Positions 1-10,442 of a stretch of DNA of 64,000 bases are shown one piece after another; the first letter of the stretch is position 1; each line of letters starts with the position of its first letter. The notes below the pieces were generated by a model that made no database searches, was not told where the DNA came from, and saw only the letters and a program-made list of their open reading frames with translations. Source of the DNA: Croceivirga radicis (GTDB lineage: Bacteria > Bacteroidota > Bacteroidia > Flavobacteriales > Flavobacteriaceae). The position numbers and the translations under genes were made by a program. The stretch spans positions 1 through 64,000 of the forward strand of contig NZ_MTBC01000013.1 of the NCBI RefSeq assembly GCF_002072105.2. Direction: 5' to 3'.

Positions 1-61
1 AGTTAAGCCCGTTAGCGCCGATGGTACTGCCACACCAGGTGGGAGAGTAGGTCGCCGCCTC
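1..61 (+). rRNA. rrf: 5S ribosomal RNA, 3' end (partial)
   Basis: The first bases carry the conserved 3' half of bacterial 5S rRNA, including GCCGATGGTACTGC and the closing GGGAGAGTAGGTCGCCGCC. The 5' part lies outside the window. A strong rho-independent terminator follows within a few bases, so this is the end of a ribosomal RNA operon read on the plus strand. The exact 3' end is uncertain by a few bases. Confidence 0.9.
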
Positions 62-65
62 CTTC

Positions 66-98
66 AAACCCCTTTACGATTCGTAAAGGGGTTTTTTT
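66..98 (+). terminator. rRNA operon terminator
   Basis: A perfect 14-bp stem (66-79 with 81-94, AAACCCCTTTACGA and its complement) runs into seven T residues. It sits directly after the 5S rRNA and is the expected strong rho-independent terminator of the rrn operon. Confidence 0.93.
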
Positions 99-128
99 AT
101 GCCTTGAATCGACTAATTAAGGCGAATA

Positions 129-156
129 AAAAGGCAGATGATAAAATCTGCCTTTT
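129..156. terminator. Second hairpin after rrn operon, bidirectional terminator candidate
   Basis: The perfect 11-bp stem AAAAGGCAGAT (129-139) pairs with 146-156 around a 6-base loop, with A and T tracts on both flanks. It lies between the rrn terminator and the gltD terminator. It could be a back-up terminator for rRNA transcription or stop leftward readthrough from gltD. From here to about 270 the sequence is AT-rich and no gene is visible. Confidence 0.65.
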
Positions 157-270
157 AACTACTGTATAGTATTTACAATTACCAATAAACTGCTAACCCC
201 TGTGTTTTTAATTATGTTTTGTAAGTGCTGTTTTCTCTATATATATTTAAGAATTGAATGAATCCAAAAT

Positions 271-303
271 AAAAAAGGCAGGTATTGATTACCTGCCTTT
301 TGC
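271..303 (-). terminator. gltD/gltBD operon terminator
   Basis: The perfect 12-bp stem AAAAGGCAGGTA (273-284) pairs with 290-301 around a 5-base loop. On the minus strand it is followed by a T tract and lies about 22 bp past the gltD stop. The stem starts with the same GGCAG block as the hairpin at 129-156. Confidence 0.85.
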
Positions 304-324
304 TAATCCAAATTGGGTTTTGGA

Positions 325-1791
325 TTAAACCCTTGGTAAATCGCCTTGGCCTTTTAATGGGAGTTGTGACGTTCCCATTAAATACTTGTCTACATGATGT
401 GCTGCTTGTCTACCTTCAGATATAGCCCATACTATTAACGACTGTCCTCTTCTTTGATCTCCCGCAGCAAAAACACCCGGTATATTTGTTTTATAATTAT
501 TTTCTGATGCTTCTATGTTAGTTCTAGCATCCATTTTTAGACCAAATTGGTCTGCTAACGTTGTTTCGGAACCTGTAAAACCTAGCGCTAATAAAGCTAA
601 ATCACATTTCCATTCTTTTTCCGTTCCTTCAACTTCTTTTAATATGGGTCTTTGCCCTGGATTAATTTCCCATTCAACTTCTGTAGTAATTAATCCGGTA
701 AGATTACCGTTGTCGTCCCCAATGAACTTTTTGGTAGAGATACTAAAGAATCGTTCAGCACCTTCTTTATGAGAGGTGCTAGTTCTCAATCTCATTGGCC
801 AAAATGGCCAGGGTTGGTTTACTGGTCTTTCTGTGGTAGCCATGGGCATAATCTCAAAATTAGAAACAGATTTAGCGCCATGTCTAATAGATGTACCTAT
901 ACAATCTGATCCAGTATCGCCACCACCAATTACAATAACTTCTTTATCTGTTGCTAATATTTCTTCTGCAAAATCGGTAATGCCATCTACCCTTCTGTTA
1001 TTTTGAGGTAAAAAATCCATTGCTTGTACAACACCTTTTAAATCTGAGCCGGGAATAGGTAAGTTTCTCCTAACAGTTGCACCTCCGCACAAGATAACGG
1101 CATCAAACTGCTCTTTTAATTCATCAGCTTTAATATCAATACCAACATGTACTCCGGTTTTAAATAGGATACCTTCTTGTTTCAATATTTCTAAACGCCT
1201 ATCTATTACGTTTTTTTCCATTTTAAAATCTGGAATTCCGTATCGTAAAAGACCTCCTGGTTTTTCGTCCCTTTCAAAAACGGTAACGGTATGCCCTGCA
1301 CGGTTTAGCTGTTGTGCAGCTGCTAAACCGGCTGGTCCGGAACCTATAACAGCAATAGTTTTACCTGTTCTTTTAAATGGAATAATTGGTTTAATCCATC
1401 CATTTTTAAATGCGTTTTCTACAATGTTTTTCTCAATGTTCTCTATGGATACAGGGTCTTCATTAATACCGAGTACACAAGCTTCTTCACATGGAGCAGG
1501 ACATAAACGTCCTGTAAATTCTGGAAAATTATTGGTAGCATGTAGGATCTGCGCTGCTTTTTCCCATTTGCCTCTATACACGGCATCGTTAAAATCCGGT
1601 ATTAGGTTTCCAAGTGGGCAACCGCTATGACAAAATGGTATACCACAATCCATACAACGAGCCCCTTGGTTTTTAATTTCATCCTCTTTAAGGGGTTGGG
1701 TAAACTCGTTATAATTTTTAATTCTTTCTTCAACAGGAATATAAGCTTCGTTTTGGCGCTTATATTCCATAAATCCTGTAGTTTTTCCCAT
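325..1791 (-). CDS. gltD: Glutamate synthase (NADPH) small subunit
   Basis: A 488-aa flavoprotein that passes electrons from NAD(P)H through FAD and iron-sulfur clusters to the large subunit for glutamate synthesis from glutamine and 2-oxoglutarate. Visible are the N-terminal cysteines C46, C49, C54, C58 and a second group C97, C101, C105, which bind the [4Fe-4S] clusters. The FAD Rossmann motif GSGPAG is near residues 150-155 and the NADPH motif GGGDTG near 289-294. The frame is open to 1896, but that extension overlaps gltB, so the ATG at 1791 is chosen; it gives the usual family length and leaves an 8-bp gap after gltB. It is co-transcribed with gltB and ends at the hairpin at 271-303. Confidence 0.95.
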   Translation of the reverse strand: MGKTTGFMEYKRQNEAYIPVEERIKNYNEFTQPLKEDEIKNQGARCMDCGIPFCHSGCPLGNLIPDFNDAVYRGKWEKAAQILHATNNFPEFTGRLCPAPCEEACVLGINEDPVSIENIEKNIVENAFKNGWIKPIIPFKRTGKTIAVIGSGPAGLAAAQQLNRAGHTVTVFERDEKPGGLLRYGIPDFKMEKNVIDRRLEILKQEGILFKTGVHVGIDIKADELKEQFDAVILCGGATVRRNLPIPGSDLKGVVQAMDFLPQNNRRVDGITDFAEEILATDKEVIVIGGGDTGSDCIGTSIRHGAKSVSNFEIMPMATTERPVNQPWPFWPMRLRTSTSHKEGAERFFSISTKKFIGDDNGNLTGLITTEVEWEINPGQRPILKEVEGTEKEWKCDLALLALGFTGSETTLADQFGLKMDARTNIEASENNYKTNIPGVFAAGDQRRGQSLIVWAISEGRQAAHHVDKYLMGTSQLPLKGQGDLPRV

Positions 1792-1799
1792 GTTGTAAA

Positions 1800-4700
1800 T
1801 TATATGGTTTCCAATTTTTCGTTCTCTAATCTTATTAATGCCTGTCTGTATTCTTCTGGGAATACTTTTACAAATTTTGATAGGTTCTTTTCCCAATGCT
1901 CAAGTATTCTTTGCGCTAAGGGACTTAATGTGGCATTATAATGATTTTCTATAAGCTGTTTAAGTTCGTTAATATCATTGTCCTCTTCAACGGCCAATAA
2001 ATTCAATGCTTCATTTTGGCATTTAGCTTTAAAGGTATTTTTTGGGTCATAAACGTATGCAATGCCCCCACTCATACCTGCTCCAAAATTTCTTCCAACA
2101 TCACCTAAAATAACCGCGATACCACCGGTCATGTATTCGCAACCGTGGTCTCCAATACCTTCTACAACCGCTTTAGCTCCTGAATTTCTTACGCAGAAGC
2201 GTTCTCCTGCCTTCCCGTTAATATATGCCTCACCACTAGTGGCTCCGTACAGGGTTACATTTCCTGTAATAACATTCTCTTCTGGAGTAATTGTTGCTGC
2301 ATCTGGAACTTTGATGACCAGTTTAGCGCCTGAAAGCCCTTTACCTAAGTAATCGTTTGTGTTGCCGTTTACGACCATAGTGAGGCCCTTGGTGGCAAAT
2401 GCTCCAAAACTTTGTCCTGCGGAGCCCGTAAAGTTTAATTTTAGGGTATTTTCTGGGAGCCCTTCTGCTCCGTAGATTTTAGAAATTTCATTACTGGTAA
2501 TTGCACCAACCGCTCTATCCGTATTACAAATAGGAAACTCCAAAACTGTTTTTTCTTTACGGAATAGTGCAGGGTGCGCTTTAGCAATAATTTCAAATTC
2601 TATACTATCCTTTATATCATGAACCTGTTTTTCTGTATTGTATAAAGGGGTGCCTTTTGCTACATCTACTTGGTAAAGGATTGGCGACAAATCTATACCT
2701 GCAGCCTTGTAATGGGCAATAACTTTTTTCCTATCGAGTTTCTGAACTTGCCCAACCATTTCATTAACGGTTCTGAAGCCTAATTTGGCCATTATTTCCC
2801 TTAGTTCCTGGGCAACAAAATACATGTAATTAACAACGTGTTCTGGCTTACCCTTGAATTTTTTCCTAAGTTCAGGATTTTGTGTAGCTATACCTACAGG
2901 GCAAGTGTTTAAATGACATACACGCATCATTATACAACCTGAGGCTACTAGAGGAGCAGTTGCAAAGCCAAACTCTTCTGCACCCAGCAGACAGGCAATT
3001 GCTACATCTCTACCTGTTTTAAGTTGTCCATCACATTCTAAAACTATCCTGTTTCTTAAATCATTGAGTACTAATGTTTGTTGCGCTTCTGCAATACCCA
3101 ATTCCCAAGGGAGACCTGCATGTTTTAAAGATGTTAGTGGTGATGCACCAGTGCCACCATCAAATCCTGAAATCAGCACAACATCTGCCTTTGCCTTAGC
3201 TACTCCCGCAGCTACGGTACCAACGCCAACTTCAGAAACTAGTTTTACATTAACCCTAGCCTCCCTGTTGGCAGATTTAAGGTCATAGATTAATTGGGAT
3301 AAATCTTCAATTGAATAAATATCGTGATGCGGCGGTGGTGAAATTAGACCAACGTAGGGTGTAGAATTCCTTGTTTTGGCTATAGAAGGGTTCACTTTAG
3401 GTCCTGGTAGTTGGCCACCTTCTCCAGGTTTAGCACCTTGAGCCATTTTAATTTGAATTTCGCTAGCATTGGTCAAGTAGTTTGAAGTAACACCAAACCT
3501 ACCAGATGCAACCTGTTTTATTGCACTATTGCGCCAATCACCAGACGGACTTTTATAAAAACGGTTCTCGTCTTCACCACCTTCACCAGAGTTACTCTTA
3601 CCTCCAATACGGTTCATTGCAATGGCTAAGTTTTCATGAGCCTCCTTACTTATACTACCGTAAGACATGGCCCCAGTTTTAAAACGCTTAACAATCTCTG
3701 TCCAGGGTTCTACTTCTTCTAATGGAATTGGATCGTAGTTAGAAAATTCAAATAACCCTCTTATGGTCATTAAATTTTTAGATTGCTCGTTTACCAGTGC
3801 AGAGTATTCTTTATATGTAGTTGGCTCATTATTGCGAACTGCTTTTTGTAGCTTGGCAATACTTTCCGGATTGAACATATGTTTTTCACCATTTCTTCTC
3901 CATCTGTATTCGCCTCCTATCTCTAAGTCTAAATTGGCTTCTACTTTGTCGTTGAAAAATGCGTTTCTGTGTCTTTTCGCTATTTCTTTTTCAATCTCAT
4001 ACAGACCAATGCCTTCTATTCTTGTTGGGGTATTAGGAAAATATTTATCTACCACCTTTGTATTAAGGCCTATACATTCGAAAAGCTGGGAACCACGATA
4101 GGAATTCAGAGTAGAGATTCCAATCTTGTTCATAACCTTTAATATGCCTTTACCAACTGCCTTGTTATAGTTTACAATAGCTTCTTCAAAGGAATAGTCT
4201 TTTATTTGGTTTTCTTCTATTTGTTGTCCTATTATTTCATTAACCAAATAAGGGTTTATTGCGCTAGCACCAAAACCGAATAACAGTGCAAAATGATGCA
4301 CCTCTCTTGGTTCGGCAGATTCTACTATAATACTTAACTTGGAACGTTTTCCCTTTTTGCGTAAGCCGCTATTTACATAGGAGCAGGATAATAAGGCAGG
4401 AATTGGAGCCATCTCCTTACTTACCATTCTGTCTGATAAAATTATAATATTGGCTCCAGAATCAACAGCATCAGAGGCTTGCTGTAAAATGCCGTTCAAC
4501 GCCATCTCTAAGCCATTATGCCCTTTTTCTATTTCATAAAGGGTGCTTATGGATACTACTTTGTAATTAGGACTCTTGTCATAGTTTTTAATTTTATCCA
4601 AATCTTCTTTGGATATTACGGGGTTTTGAATTTTTAGTTTTCTACAGTGTAATTCTGAAAATTCAAAAATATTATGGTCGCTACCCAGGGTAAGACTAAT

Positions 4701-6305
4701 ATCCGTAATCATTTCTTCCCTAATACCATCCAAGGGAGGGTTGGTTACCTGAGCAAATAACTGTTTAAAGTAATTGTATATTAGTTGTGGCCTTTCTGAT
4801 AGAACGGCAATAGGAGTATCTGACCCCATGGATCCAATAGGTTCTTTACCGTTTTGCGCCATAGGCATTATTATGGTATTGATATCTTCTTGGGTATATC
4901 CAAATGCAGATGTACGCGTATCTAATGGGAATTCTCCTAAAAATAAGGGACAGTCGTTATAAGGAATGTCTTTTAGGTGAACCAAATTTTTATCTAACCA
5001 TTGTTTGTATGGATGCTGTTTGGCAATTTTTTCCTTTATTTCTTCATCATTAACAATTCTGCCTTCTTCCATGTTCACCAAGAACATTTTTCCAGGCTCT
5101 AGTCTACCATGATATTCAATATTTTCTGGCTCTATATTTACCACGCCAGTTTCTGAACTCATGATTACGTACCCATTTTTAGTTACAGTATATCTTGATG
5201 GTCTAAGACCGTTACGGTCCAATACTGCGCCAATGTAATTACCATCTGTGAAAGGAATAGATGCCGGCCCATCCCATGGCTCCATTAAGCAGCTGTTATA
5301 TTCATAAAATGCCTTTTTTGTTTCAGACATTTCGTTATTTTTTTCCCATGCTTCCGGTACTAGCATCATCATTACTTCAGGTAGCGATCTACCCGTCATC
5401 AATAGCAACTCTACCACCATATCCATACTTGCAGAATCTGATTTACTAGGAAGAATAACTGGAAGAATTTTTTTGATGTCTTCCCCAAACCAATCACTTT
5501 GCATAAGTTCTTCTCTAGAACGCATTCTAGCAACGTTACCCCTTAGGGTATTAATTTCACCATTATGACACATGTATCTAAAGGGTTGTGCCAAATCCCA
5601 GGTTGGGAATGTGTTGGTAGAAAAACGTTGGTGTACCAAGGCAAGTCTAGTTACCACTCTTGGATCCATTAAGTCTTCATAATATTTACTTATGTCTTGC
5701 GGCATAAGTAAACCTTTAAAAATAATTATGGTTTGTGAAAGACTTGGTAGGTAAAAGAATTCTCTTTGGGAAAGTTTTGAAGCCTCTATTTCGTGTTCGG
5801 TAATTTTTCTAGCAACAAATAATTTTTGGTTGAATTGAAAATCGTCCTTAGCATTACCCTTCCCAATAAATATTTGTTTTACAAAAGGCTCTGTTTCAGC
5901 AGCTATGGAACCTGGTACAGATTTGTTTACAGGCACATTTCTCCAACCTAAAAGTTCTAAGCCTTGATCAGCAATATTCTTTTCAAATGTTGTTATACAG
6001 AATTCTTTTTGATTTTCTTTTTGAGGTAAAAAAACATTACCGGTTGCATACTCACCCGCTTCAGGTAGTGAAAACGAGCAAACATTTTTAAAGAATTCAT
6101 GAGGTATGTCTATTAGAATACCAGCACCATCACCTGTAACGCCATCTGCACTTACGGCGCCCCTATGTTCTAACTTTACTAATATCTCTAATGCCTTGTG
6201 TATAATGTCGTTAGACATTTTGCCCTGTAGGCTACATATAAAACCTGCCCCGCAATTATCATGTTCAAATTCTGGCAGATATAATCCTTGTCTTTTTGGC
6301 TTCAT
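1800..6305 (-). CDS. gltB: Glutamate synthase large subunit
   Basis: A 1501-aa ferredoxin- or NADPH-type GOGAT large subunit, normal family length. The first 17 residues look like the propeptide removed to expose Cys18 of the sequence DNCGAGF, the nucleophile of the class II glutamine amidotransferase domain (about residues 18-430). The central and FMN-binding synthase domains follow, with the [3Fe-4S] pattern C-x5-C-x4-C visible in [16 protein letters not shown]. The C-terminal GxGxG beta-helix domain includes repeated GAxSG-type turns. It makes glutamate from glutamine and 2-oxoglutarate with gltD, which follows 8 bp downstream. A possible short-leader promoter lies just upstream at 6323-6354. 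Confidence 0.96.
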   Translation of the reverse strand: MKPKRQGLYLPEFEHDNCGAGFICSLQGKMSNDIIHKALEILVKLEHRGAVSADGVTGDGAGILIDIPHEFFKNVCSFSLPEAGEYATGNVFLPQKENQKEFCITTFEKNIADQGLELLGWRNVPVNKSVPGSIAAETEPFVKQIFIGKGNAKDDFQFNQKLFVARKITEHEIEASKLSQREFFYLPSLSQTIIIFKGLLMPQDISKYYEDLMDPRVVTRLALVHQRFSTNTFPTWDLAQPFRYMCHNGEINTLRGNVARMRSREELMQSDWFGEDIKKILPVILPSKSDSASMDMVVELLLMTGRSLPEVMMMLVPEAWEKNNEMSETKKAFYEYNSCLMEPWDGPASIPFTDGNYIGAVLDRNGLRPSRYTVTKNGYVIMSSETGVVNIEPENIEYHGRLEPGKMFLVNMEEGRIVNDEEIKEKIAKQHPYKQWLDKNLVHLKDIPYNDCPLFLGEFPLDTRTSAFGYTQEDINTIIMPMAQNGKEPIGSMGSDTPIAVLSERPQLIYNYFKQLFAQVTNPPLDGIREEMITDISLTLGSDHNIFEFSELHCRKLKIQNPVISKEDLDKIKNYDKSPNYKVVSISTLYEIEKGHNGLEMALNGILQQASDAVDSGANIIILSDRMVSKEMAPIPALLSCSYVNSGLRKKGKRSKLSIIVESAEPREVHHFALLFGFGASAINPYLVNEIIGQQIEENQIKDYSFEEAIVNYNKAVGKGILKVMNKIGISTLNSYRGSQLFECIGLNTKVVDKYFPNTPTRIEGIGLYEIEKEIAKRHRNAFFNDKVEANLDLEIGGEYRWRRNGEKHMFNPESIAKLQKAVRNNEPTTYKEYSALVNEQSKNLMTIRGLFEFSNYDPIPLEEVEPWTEIVKRFKTGAMSYGSISKEAHENLAIAMNRIGGKSNSGEGGEDENRFYKSPSGDWRNSAIKQVASGRFGVTSNYLTNASEIQIKMAQGAKPGEGGQLPGPKVNPSIAKTRNSTPYVGLISPPPHHDIYSIEDLSQLIYDLKSANREARVNVKLVSEVGVGTVAAGVAKAKADVVLISGFDGGTGASPLTSLKHAGLPWELGIAEAQQTLVLNDLRNRIVLECDGQLKTGRDVAIACLLGAEEFGFATAPLVASGCIMMRVCHLNTCPVGIATQNPELRKKFKGKPEHVVNYMYFVAQELREIMAKLGFRTVNEMVGQVQKLDRKKVIAHYKAAGIDLSPILYQVDVAKGTPLYNTEKQVHDIKDSIEFEIIAKAHPALFRKEKTVLEFPICNTDRAVGAITSNEISKIYGAEGLPENTLKLNFTGSAGQSFGAFATKGLTMVVNGNTNDYLGKGLSGAKLVIKVPDAATITPEENVITGNVTLYGATSGEAYINGKAGERFCVRNSGAKAVVEGIGDHGCEYMTGGIAVILGDVGRNFGAGMSGGIAYVYDPKNTFKAKCQNEALNLLAVEEDNDINELKQLIENHYNATLSPLAQRILEHWEKNLSKFVKVFPEEYRQALIRLENEKLETI

Positions 6306-6322
6306 TGCTTATGGTATTTACT

Positions 6323-6354
6323 CAAAAATATCATAAACAGTGAATTATATGCAA
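6323..6354 (-). promoter_or_regulatory. Candidate gltB promoter
   Basis: On the minus strand, TATTTTTG (plus-strand 6323-6330) matches the Bacteroidota -7 box TAnnTTTG, with a TTG (6352-6354) 21 bp upstream. The predicted start of transcription would leave a leader of only about 10 bases before the gltB ATG. The rest of 6306-6597 is AT-rich; I see only this and the acyl-CoA dehydrogenase terminator in it. Confidence 0.4.
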
Positions 6355-6527
6355 TAATGAATGTTAAACGCAACAAAAATTTTAACGTATGTAATTTTTT
6401 GCTGTGAAAACTTGAATTTAGGAATTAAATGATGTAATACTATTGAATTGGTAATGTGGTTACATCCAAATTTGCTTTACCTGTAAGAAATTAAGGTGAG
6501 TTAGTGTGTTAGGATTTTTACTAACAA

Positions 6528-6557
6528 ACAACACCCCATTTTTTTAAGGGGTGTTGT
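6528..6557 (-). terminator. Terminator of the acyl-CoA dehydrogenase gene
   Basis: The stem ACAACACCCC (6528-6537) pairs with 6548-6557 around a 10-base loop, about 40 bp past the stop codon. The minus-strand tail (TTGTTAG) is T-rich but not a pure T run, so strength is moderate. Confidence 0.65.
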
Positions 6558-6597
6558 CTAAATATTTGTAGATTGTAAATGGGTACCCCCTAATGGG

Positions 6598-7740
6598 CTA
6601 GCCTTTTATAATGCTTCTTGAAATAACAATTTTCTGTATTTCTGAAGTACCCTCATAGATTTGGGTTATTTTGGCGTCCCTCATTAAACGTTCTACATGG
6701 TATTCTTTAACAAAACCATTTCCTCCGTGTATTTGTACTGCTTCAGTTGCAACTTCCATGGCAGTTTCAGCGGCATATAGTTTTGCCATAGCGCCAGATA
6801 AATCATAGTTTTCTCCAGCGTCTTTATCACAAGCTGCTCTATAAACCAAATTCCTTGCGGCTTCAATCTTAGTGTGCATATCTGCCAACTTAAATGCTAT
6901 GGCTTGGTGATTGCAAATTTCTGTTCCAAAAGCTTTTCGTTGCTTAGCATATTCCAATGCCATTTCGTAAGCTCCTGCTGCAATACCTAAGGCTTGTGCT
7001 GCAATACCTATTCTACCGCCGGATAAGGTCTTCATGGCGAATTTGAACCCAAAACCATCCTCGCCAATTCGGTTTTCCTTTGGTACCTTAACATCGTTGA
7101 ACATTAACGAGTGGGTATCACTGCCTCTAATACCAAGTTTGTTTTCCTTTGGACCAATTTCAAAACCTTCCATGCCTTTTTCCACGATTAAGGCGTTGAT
7201 CCCTTTGTGTCCTTTTTCGGTGTCTGTTTGTGCAATAACTAAATATACCTCAGCGGTTCCACCATTGGTAATCCAATTTTTGGTTCCATTTAGTAGGTAA
7301 TGGTCACCTTTGTCTATTGCAGTAGTTTTTTGTGATGTAGCATCGCTTCCAGCTTCTGGTTCAGATAAACAAAAAGCTCCTATAATTTCGCCTGTTGCTA
7401 ATTTGTGCAGGTATTTTTCTTTTTGAGCCTCGGTTCCGTAAGTTTCTAGACCCCAGCAAACCAGAGAGTTGTTTACGGAAACAATTACAGAAGAAGACGC
7501 ATCTATTTTAGATAGTTCTTCCATTACTAGAACATAGGATAAAGTGTCAAGACCGCTACCGCTATATTTTTCGTCAACCATCATACCTAGAAAACCTAGC
7601 TCTCCCATTTTTTTAACCTGTTCTTTGGGAAATTTTTGCTGCTCGTCTCGTTCAATTACTCCAGGTAATAGTTCGTTTTGAGCGAAATCTTTCGCAGCTT
7701 GTTTAATCATTAATTGTTCTTCAGAAAGGGAAAAATTCAT
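6598..7740 (-). CDS. Acyl-CoA dehydrogenase, short/medium-chain type
   Basis: A 380-aa FAD enzyme that introduces the 2,3-double bond in acyl-CoA in beta-oxidation or branched-chain amino acid breakdown. Length is typical for the soluble tetrameric family. Seen are the FAD/substrate region CLSEPEAGSDA, a flavin-contacting WITNG segment, and the catalytic base Glu363 in YEGTSEIQ near the C-terminus, the position used by short- and medium-chain enzymes. It is a single-gene unit with its own -7 box upstream and a terminator downstream. Chain-length preference cannot be read from sequence alone; a butyryl- or isovaleryl-CoA-like role is possible. Confidence 0.92.
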   Translation of the reverse strand: MNFSLSEEQLMIKQAAKDFAQNELLPGVIERDEQQKFPKEQVKKMGELGFLGMMVDEKYSGSGLDTLSYVLVMEELSKIDASSSVIVSVNNSLVCWGLETYGTEAQKEKYLHKLATGEIIGAFCLSEPEAGSDATSQKTTAIDKGDHYLLNGTKNWITNGGTAEVYLVIAQTDTEKGHKGINALIVEKGMEGFEIGPKENKLGIRGSDTHSLMFNDVKVPKENRIGEDGFGFKFAMKTLSGGRIGIAAQALGIAAGAYEMALEYAKQRKAFGTEICNHQAIAFKLADMHTKIEAARNLVYRAACDKDAGENYDLSGAMAKLYAAETAMEVATEAVQIHGGNGFVKEYHVERLMRDAKITQIYEGTSEIQKIVISRSIIKG

Positions 7741-7770
7741 TTTTATTATGATATTATTAATCAGTCTTTA

Positions 7771-7778
7771 CAAATATA
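7771..7778 (-). promoter_or_regulatory. -7 box of the acyl-CoA dehydrogenase promoter
   Basis: The minus-strand sequence TATATTTG is a perfect TAnnTTTG box 30 bp upstream of the ATG. No clear TTG at the -33 position is seen. Confidence 0.45.
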
Positions 7779-7891
7779 AGTTTTGATTGGCATATTATTA
7801 ATTTTTTAATCGATTTTGTAATATTATGTTAAACCAAAAATTAACCTTTGGATTTGGGAGAATCTTTTGGCAATCCTTATATTTAGCCCAT

Positions 7892-7930
7892 AATATCGAC
7901 TGGTTCTGGTTAGCTGGTCGATATTTTTTT
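7892..7930 (+). terminator. Hairpin with T tract in the nhaD leader (attenuator candidate)
   Basis: The perfect 9-bp stem AATATCGAC (7892-7900) pairs with GTCGATATT (7917-7925) and runs into a T tract to 7930. It stands alone on the plus strand, 35 bp before nhaD, with no plus-strand gene upstream within the preceding 1.8 kb. A near-consensus -7 box, TATATTTA, lies at 7879-7886. The hairpin may terminate antisense-free leader transcription conditionally, or simply block upstream readthrough. Confidence 0.55.
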
Positions 7931-7964
7931 CAATAAATATAACAGCATTAAAACCAACTGATTA

Positions 7965-9293
7965 ATGGAGACGATTGTAATAATTGTGTTTTTAGCAGGT
8001 TATTTAGCTATCACTTTAGAGCATAACCTGAAAATTGATAAGCTAATTCCGGCTTTGGCCATGATGGCCATTTTATGGGCTATAATTGCCCTTACCCACA
8101 TGGATGTTTTTGAGGTAAACGCCCAGCTAAAAGAATTGGAGCCAACTCATTTAGAAGAGATTCTACTGCATCATCTGGGGAAAACTGCAGAAATTTTGGT
8201 CTTCCTTTTGGGTGCCATGACTATTGTAGAGATCATTGATTATTTTGATGGTTTTGCTACCATCAAAGGCTATATAAAAACTAAAAGCAAACGTAAGTTG
8301 TTGTGGATTTTTTCAATCCTAGCTTTTATCCTTTCAGCCATAATTGATAACCTTACCGCTACTATTGTGCTAATTACAATTTTACAAAAGGTAATTAAAG
8401 ATAGAGAAACCCGTTTATGGTTTGCCGGTTTGATTATTATTAATGCAAATGCTGGTGGTGCTTGGTCCCCAATTGGTGATGTAACTACAACAATGTTATG
8501 GATAGCAGATAAGGTACATGCAGGTTCTTTGGTTACCCATGTATTATTACCTTCCATTGTATGTATGTTTGTGCCAACTTTAATAGCAAGTAGGTTTAAA
8601 GCCTTTAGTGGTTCTATAGAAGTAGATGAAATACAAGAAGCGCCAAAATCAAAATTTGGTTCTACAATGTTGTACTTAGGGTTAGGGGCTATAGTGTTTG
8701 TGCCATTCTTTAAAACTATTACGCATTTACCTCCTTACGTAGGTATGATGTTGTCTTTGGCAATTGTGGCAACATTTGCAGAAATCTACAGTAACGCTAA
8801 ATTCTCTATAACATCTGCTACAGATGATCATCATCATGAAGGTGCCCACCACAGCCCTGTGCATTCTGCATTAACTAAGATAGAATTACCTAGTATCCTT
8901 TTCTTTTTAGGTATTTTATTGGCTGTTGCAGCTTTGGAATCTTTAGGTATACTTTTTAATTATGCAGAAAGTATGAACGAAGCCATACCACAAACGGATA
9001 TTGTGGTAATGCTATTGGGAATTGGTTCTGCGGTAATAGATAATGTTCCGTTGGTAGCGGCAAGTATGGGTATGTTCTCAGAGGGCCCCGATCATCCACT
9101 ATGGCATTTTATAGCGTATTCTGCGGGTACGGGTGGTAGTATGTTGATTATTGGTTCTGCAGCAGGCGTAGTTGCAATGGGTATGGAAAAAATAGATTTC
9201 TTTTGGTACCTAAAGAAAATCACATGGTTAGCATTCGTAGGATTTGCTGCTGGTGGTTTGGTTTTCATTGCTTTGCGTGAATTTGTTCTGTAG
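7965..9293 (+). CDS. nhaD: NhaD-type sodium:proton antiporter
   Basis: A 442-aa polytopic inner-membrane protein of the NhaD/arsenite-permease (IT) superfamily that exchanges cytoplasmic Na+ or Li+ for protons. About 11-13 hydrophobic segments are visible, with family signatures such as SAIIDNLTATIV, NANAGGAWSPIGDVTTT and, in the C-terminal half, AVIDNVPLVAA and AGTGGSMLIIGSAAG. A histidine-rich loop (DDHHHEGAHH) lies near residue 285-295, between the two halves. The N-terminus METIVII starts directly in a membrane helix. It is the first gene of a same-strand run leading into exbB, 55 bp downstream, and has a leader hairpin. Confidence 0.93.
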   Translation: METIVIIVFLAGYLAITLEHNLKIDKLIPALAMMAILWAIIALTHMDVFEVNAQLKELEPTHLEEILLHHLGKTAEILVFLLGAMTIVEIIDYFDGFATIKGYIKTKSKRKLLWIFSILAFILSAIIDNLTATIVLITILQKVIKDRETRLWFAGLIIINANAGGAWSPIGDVTTTMLWIADKVHAGSLVTHVLLPSIVCMFVPTLIASRFKAFSGSIEVDEIQEAPKSKFGSTMLYLGLGAIVFVPFFKTITHLPPYVGMMLSLAIVATFAEIYSNAKFSITSATDDHHHEGAHHSPVHSALTKIELPSILFFLGILLAVAALESLGILFNYAESMNEAIPQTDIVVMLLGIGSAVIDNVPLVAASMGMFSEGPDHPLWHFIAYSAGTGGSMLIIGSAAGVVAMGMEKIDFFWYLKKITWLAFVGFAAGGLVFIALREFVL

Positions 9294-9348
9294 CTATAAT
9301 TTATTTGTGAAATTCCCGTTATTATTGCAATAAAATTGGGATTCACTT

Positions 9349-10041
9349 ATGACATTATTTCAAGAGCAAGTAACTACAGAGGAAGTTGCTAGTACTGTAT
9401 CAGAAGAAAAAACACTTTCTGTAATAGATTTAATAATAAATGGCGGGGCGGCCAGTACAATTATCGTAATTGTACTGTTCGTCCTTCTTTTTGTTGCATT
9501 GTATATTTATTTTGAACGCACCTTTGCCATAAATGCAGCGTCTAAAATAGATAAGAACTTTATGAATCAAATAAAGGACCATGTAATGAGTGGCAAATTA
9601 GAGGCGGCTCGTTTATTATGTGCCCAGACAGATTCTCCGGTGGCAAGGTTAACAGAAAAAGGAGTTGCTAGAATTGGAAAACCGTTGGATGATATTAATA
9701 CGGCAATTGAAAATGCTGGCACGCTAGAAGTTTATAAATTAGAGAAAAACGTAAACATTTTAGCCACGGTTGCCGGTGCGGCACCAATGATTGGATTTTT
9801 AGGTACGGTTATTGGGATGATATTGGCGTTCCATGAAATGGCCAGTAGTGGTGGGCAGGCAGAAATGGGGTCTTTGGCTTCTGGTATCTATACCGCAATG
9901 ACTACCACAGTGGCTGGTTTAATTGTTGGGATTATAGCTTATATAGGTTATAATCATTTAGTAAACAGGACCGATAAAGTGGTGCATCAAATGGAGGCAC
10001 ATGCTGTAGAGTTTTTAGATTTATTGAACGAACCTGCGTAA
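9349..10041 (+). CDS. exbB: MotA/TolQ/ExbB proton channel family protein
   Basis: A 230-aa inner-membrane subunit of an ExbB-ExbD or TolQ-TolR proton channel that energises an outer-membrane process. Three membrane segments are seen, near residues 37-57, 130-155 and 175-200. The family core is GAAPMIGFLGTVIGMILAF followed by SGIYTAMTTTVAGL. It lies immediately upstream of exbD and a TonB/TolA-like gene, so the three probably form one complex. The match is to the family; TonB-type versus Tol-type service cannot be separated. Confidence 0.93.
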   Translation: MTLFQEQVTTEEVASTVSEEKTLSVIDLIINGGAASTIIVIVLFVLLFVALYIYFERTFAINAASKIDKNFMNQIKDHVMSGKLEAARLLCAQTDSPVARLTEKGVARIGKPLDDINTAIENAGTLEVYKLEKNVNILATVAGAAPMIGFLGTVIGMILAFHEMASSGGQAEMGSLASGIYTAMTTTVAGLIVGIIAYIGYNHLVNRTDKVVHQMEAHAVEFLDLLNEPA

Positions 10042-10055
10042 CCCAATAGTCTAAT

Positions 10056-10442
10056 ATGAAATTAAAGGGTAGAAATAAAGTAAGTCCGGAGTTTAGCATG
10101 TCTTCCATGACAGATATTGTTTTTCTGTTGCTGGTATTTTTTATGCTTACCTCAAATGCGCCCAATGCACTGGATTTATTGTTGCCAAAAGCAAAAGGGA
10201 AATCGACCAATACACAAAATGTTTCGGTTACTATAGATAAAAACCTTAACTATTATGTGAACAATCAGCAGATAAACGGAGAATACATTGAAATTGAATT
10301 AAAAAAAGCACTAGAGGGTCAAGAAAAGCCTACAATAATTCTTAGGGCAGAAGAAAGTGTAGCCATCAAAGAGGCAGTAAACGTAATGGATATTGCCAAT
10401 AAGAATAGTTATAAGGTGATTTTGGCCGTGCGACCTAATTAA
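10056..10442 (+). CDS. exbD: ExbD/TolR family biopolymer transport protein
   Basis: A 128-aa protein with one N-terminal membrane anchor (about residues 18-36) and a small periplasmic domain. The segment SMSSMTDIVFLLLVFFMLT holds the conserved membrane Asp that carries protons in the ExbD/TolR family. It follows exbB by 14 bp and overlaps the next gene by one base (TAATG), so translation of the three is coupled. Confidence 0.93.
   Translation: MKLKGRNKVSPEFSMSSMTDIVFLLLVFFMLTSNAPNALDLLLPKAKGKSTNTQNVSVTIDKNLNYYVNNQQINGEYIEIELKKALEGQEKPTIILRAEESVAIKEAVNVMDIANKNSYKVILAVRPN

Noticed and set aside
1627-1941. 104-aa plus-strand frame across the gltD-gltB junction
   Set aside because: It lies antisense to gltD and gltB and shows no protein pattern of its own.
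9307-9346. Imperfect hairpin between nhaD and exbB
   Set aside because: GTGAAATTCCC and GGGATTCAC pair only with bulges and no T tract follows; not a terminator.
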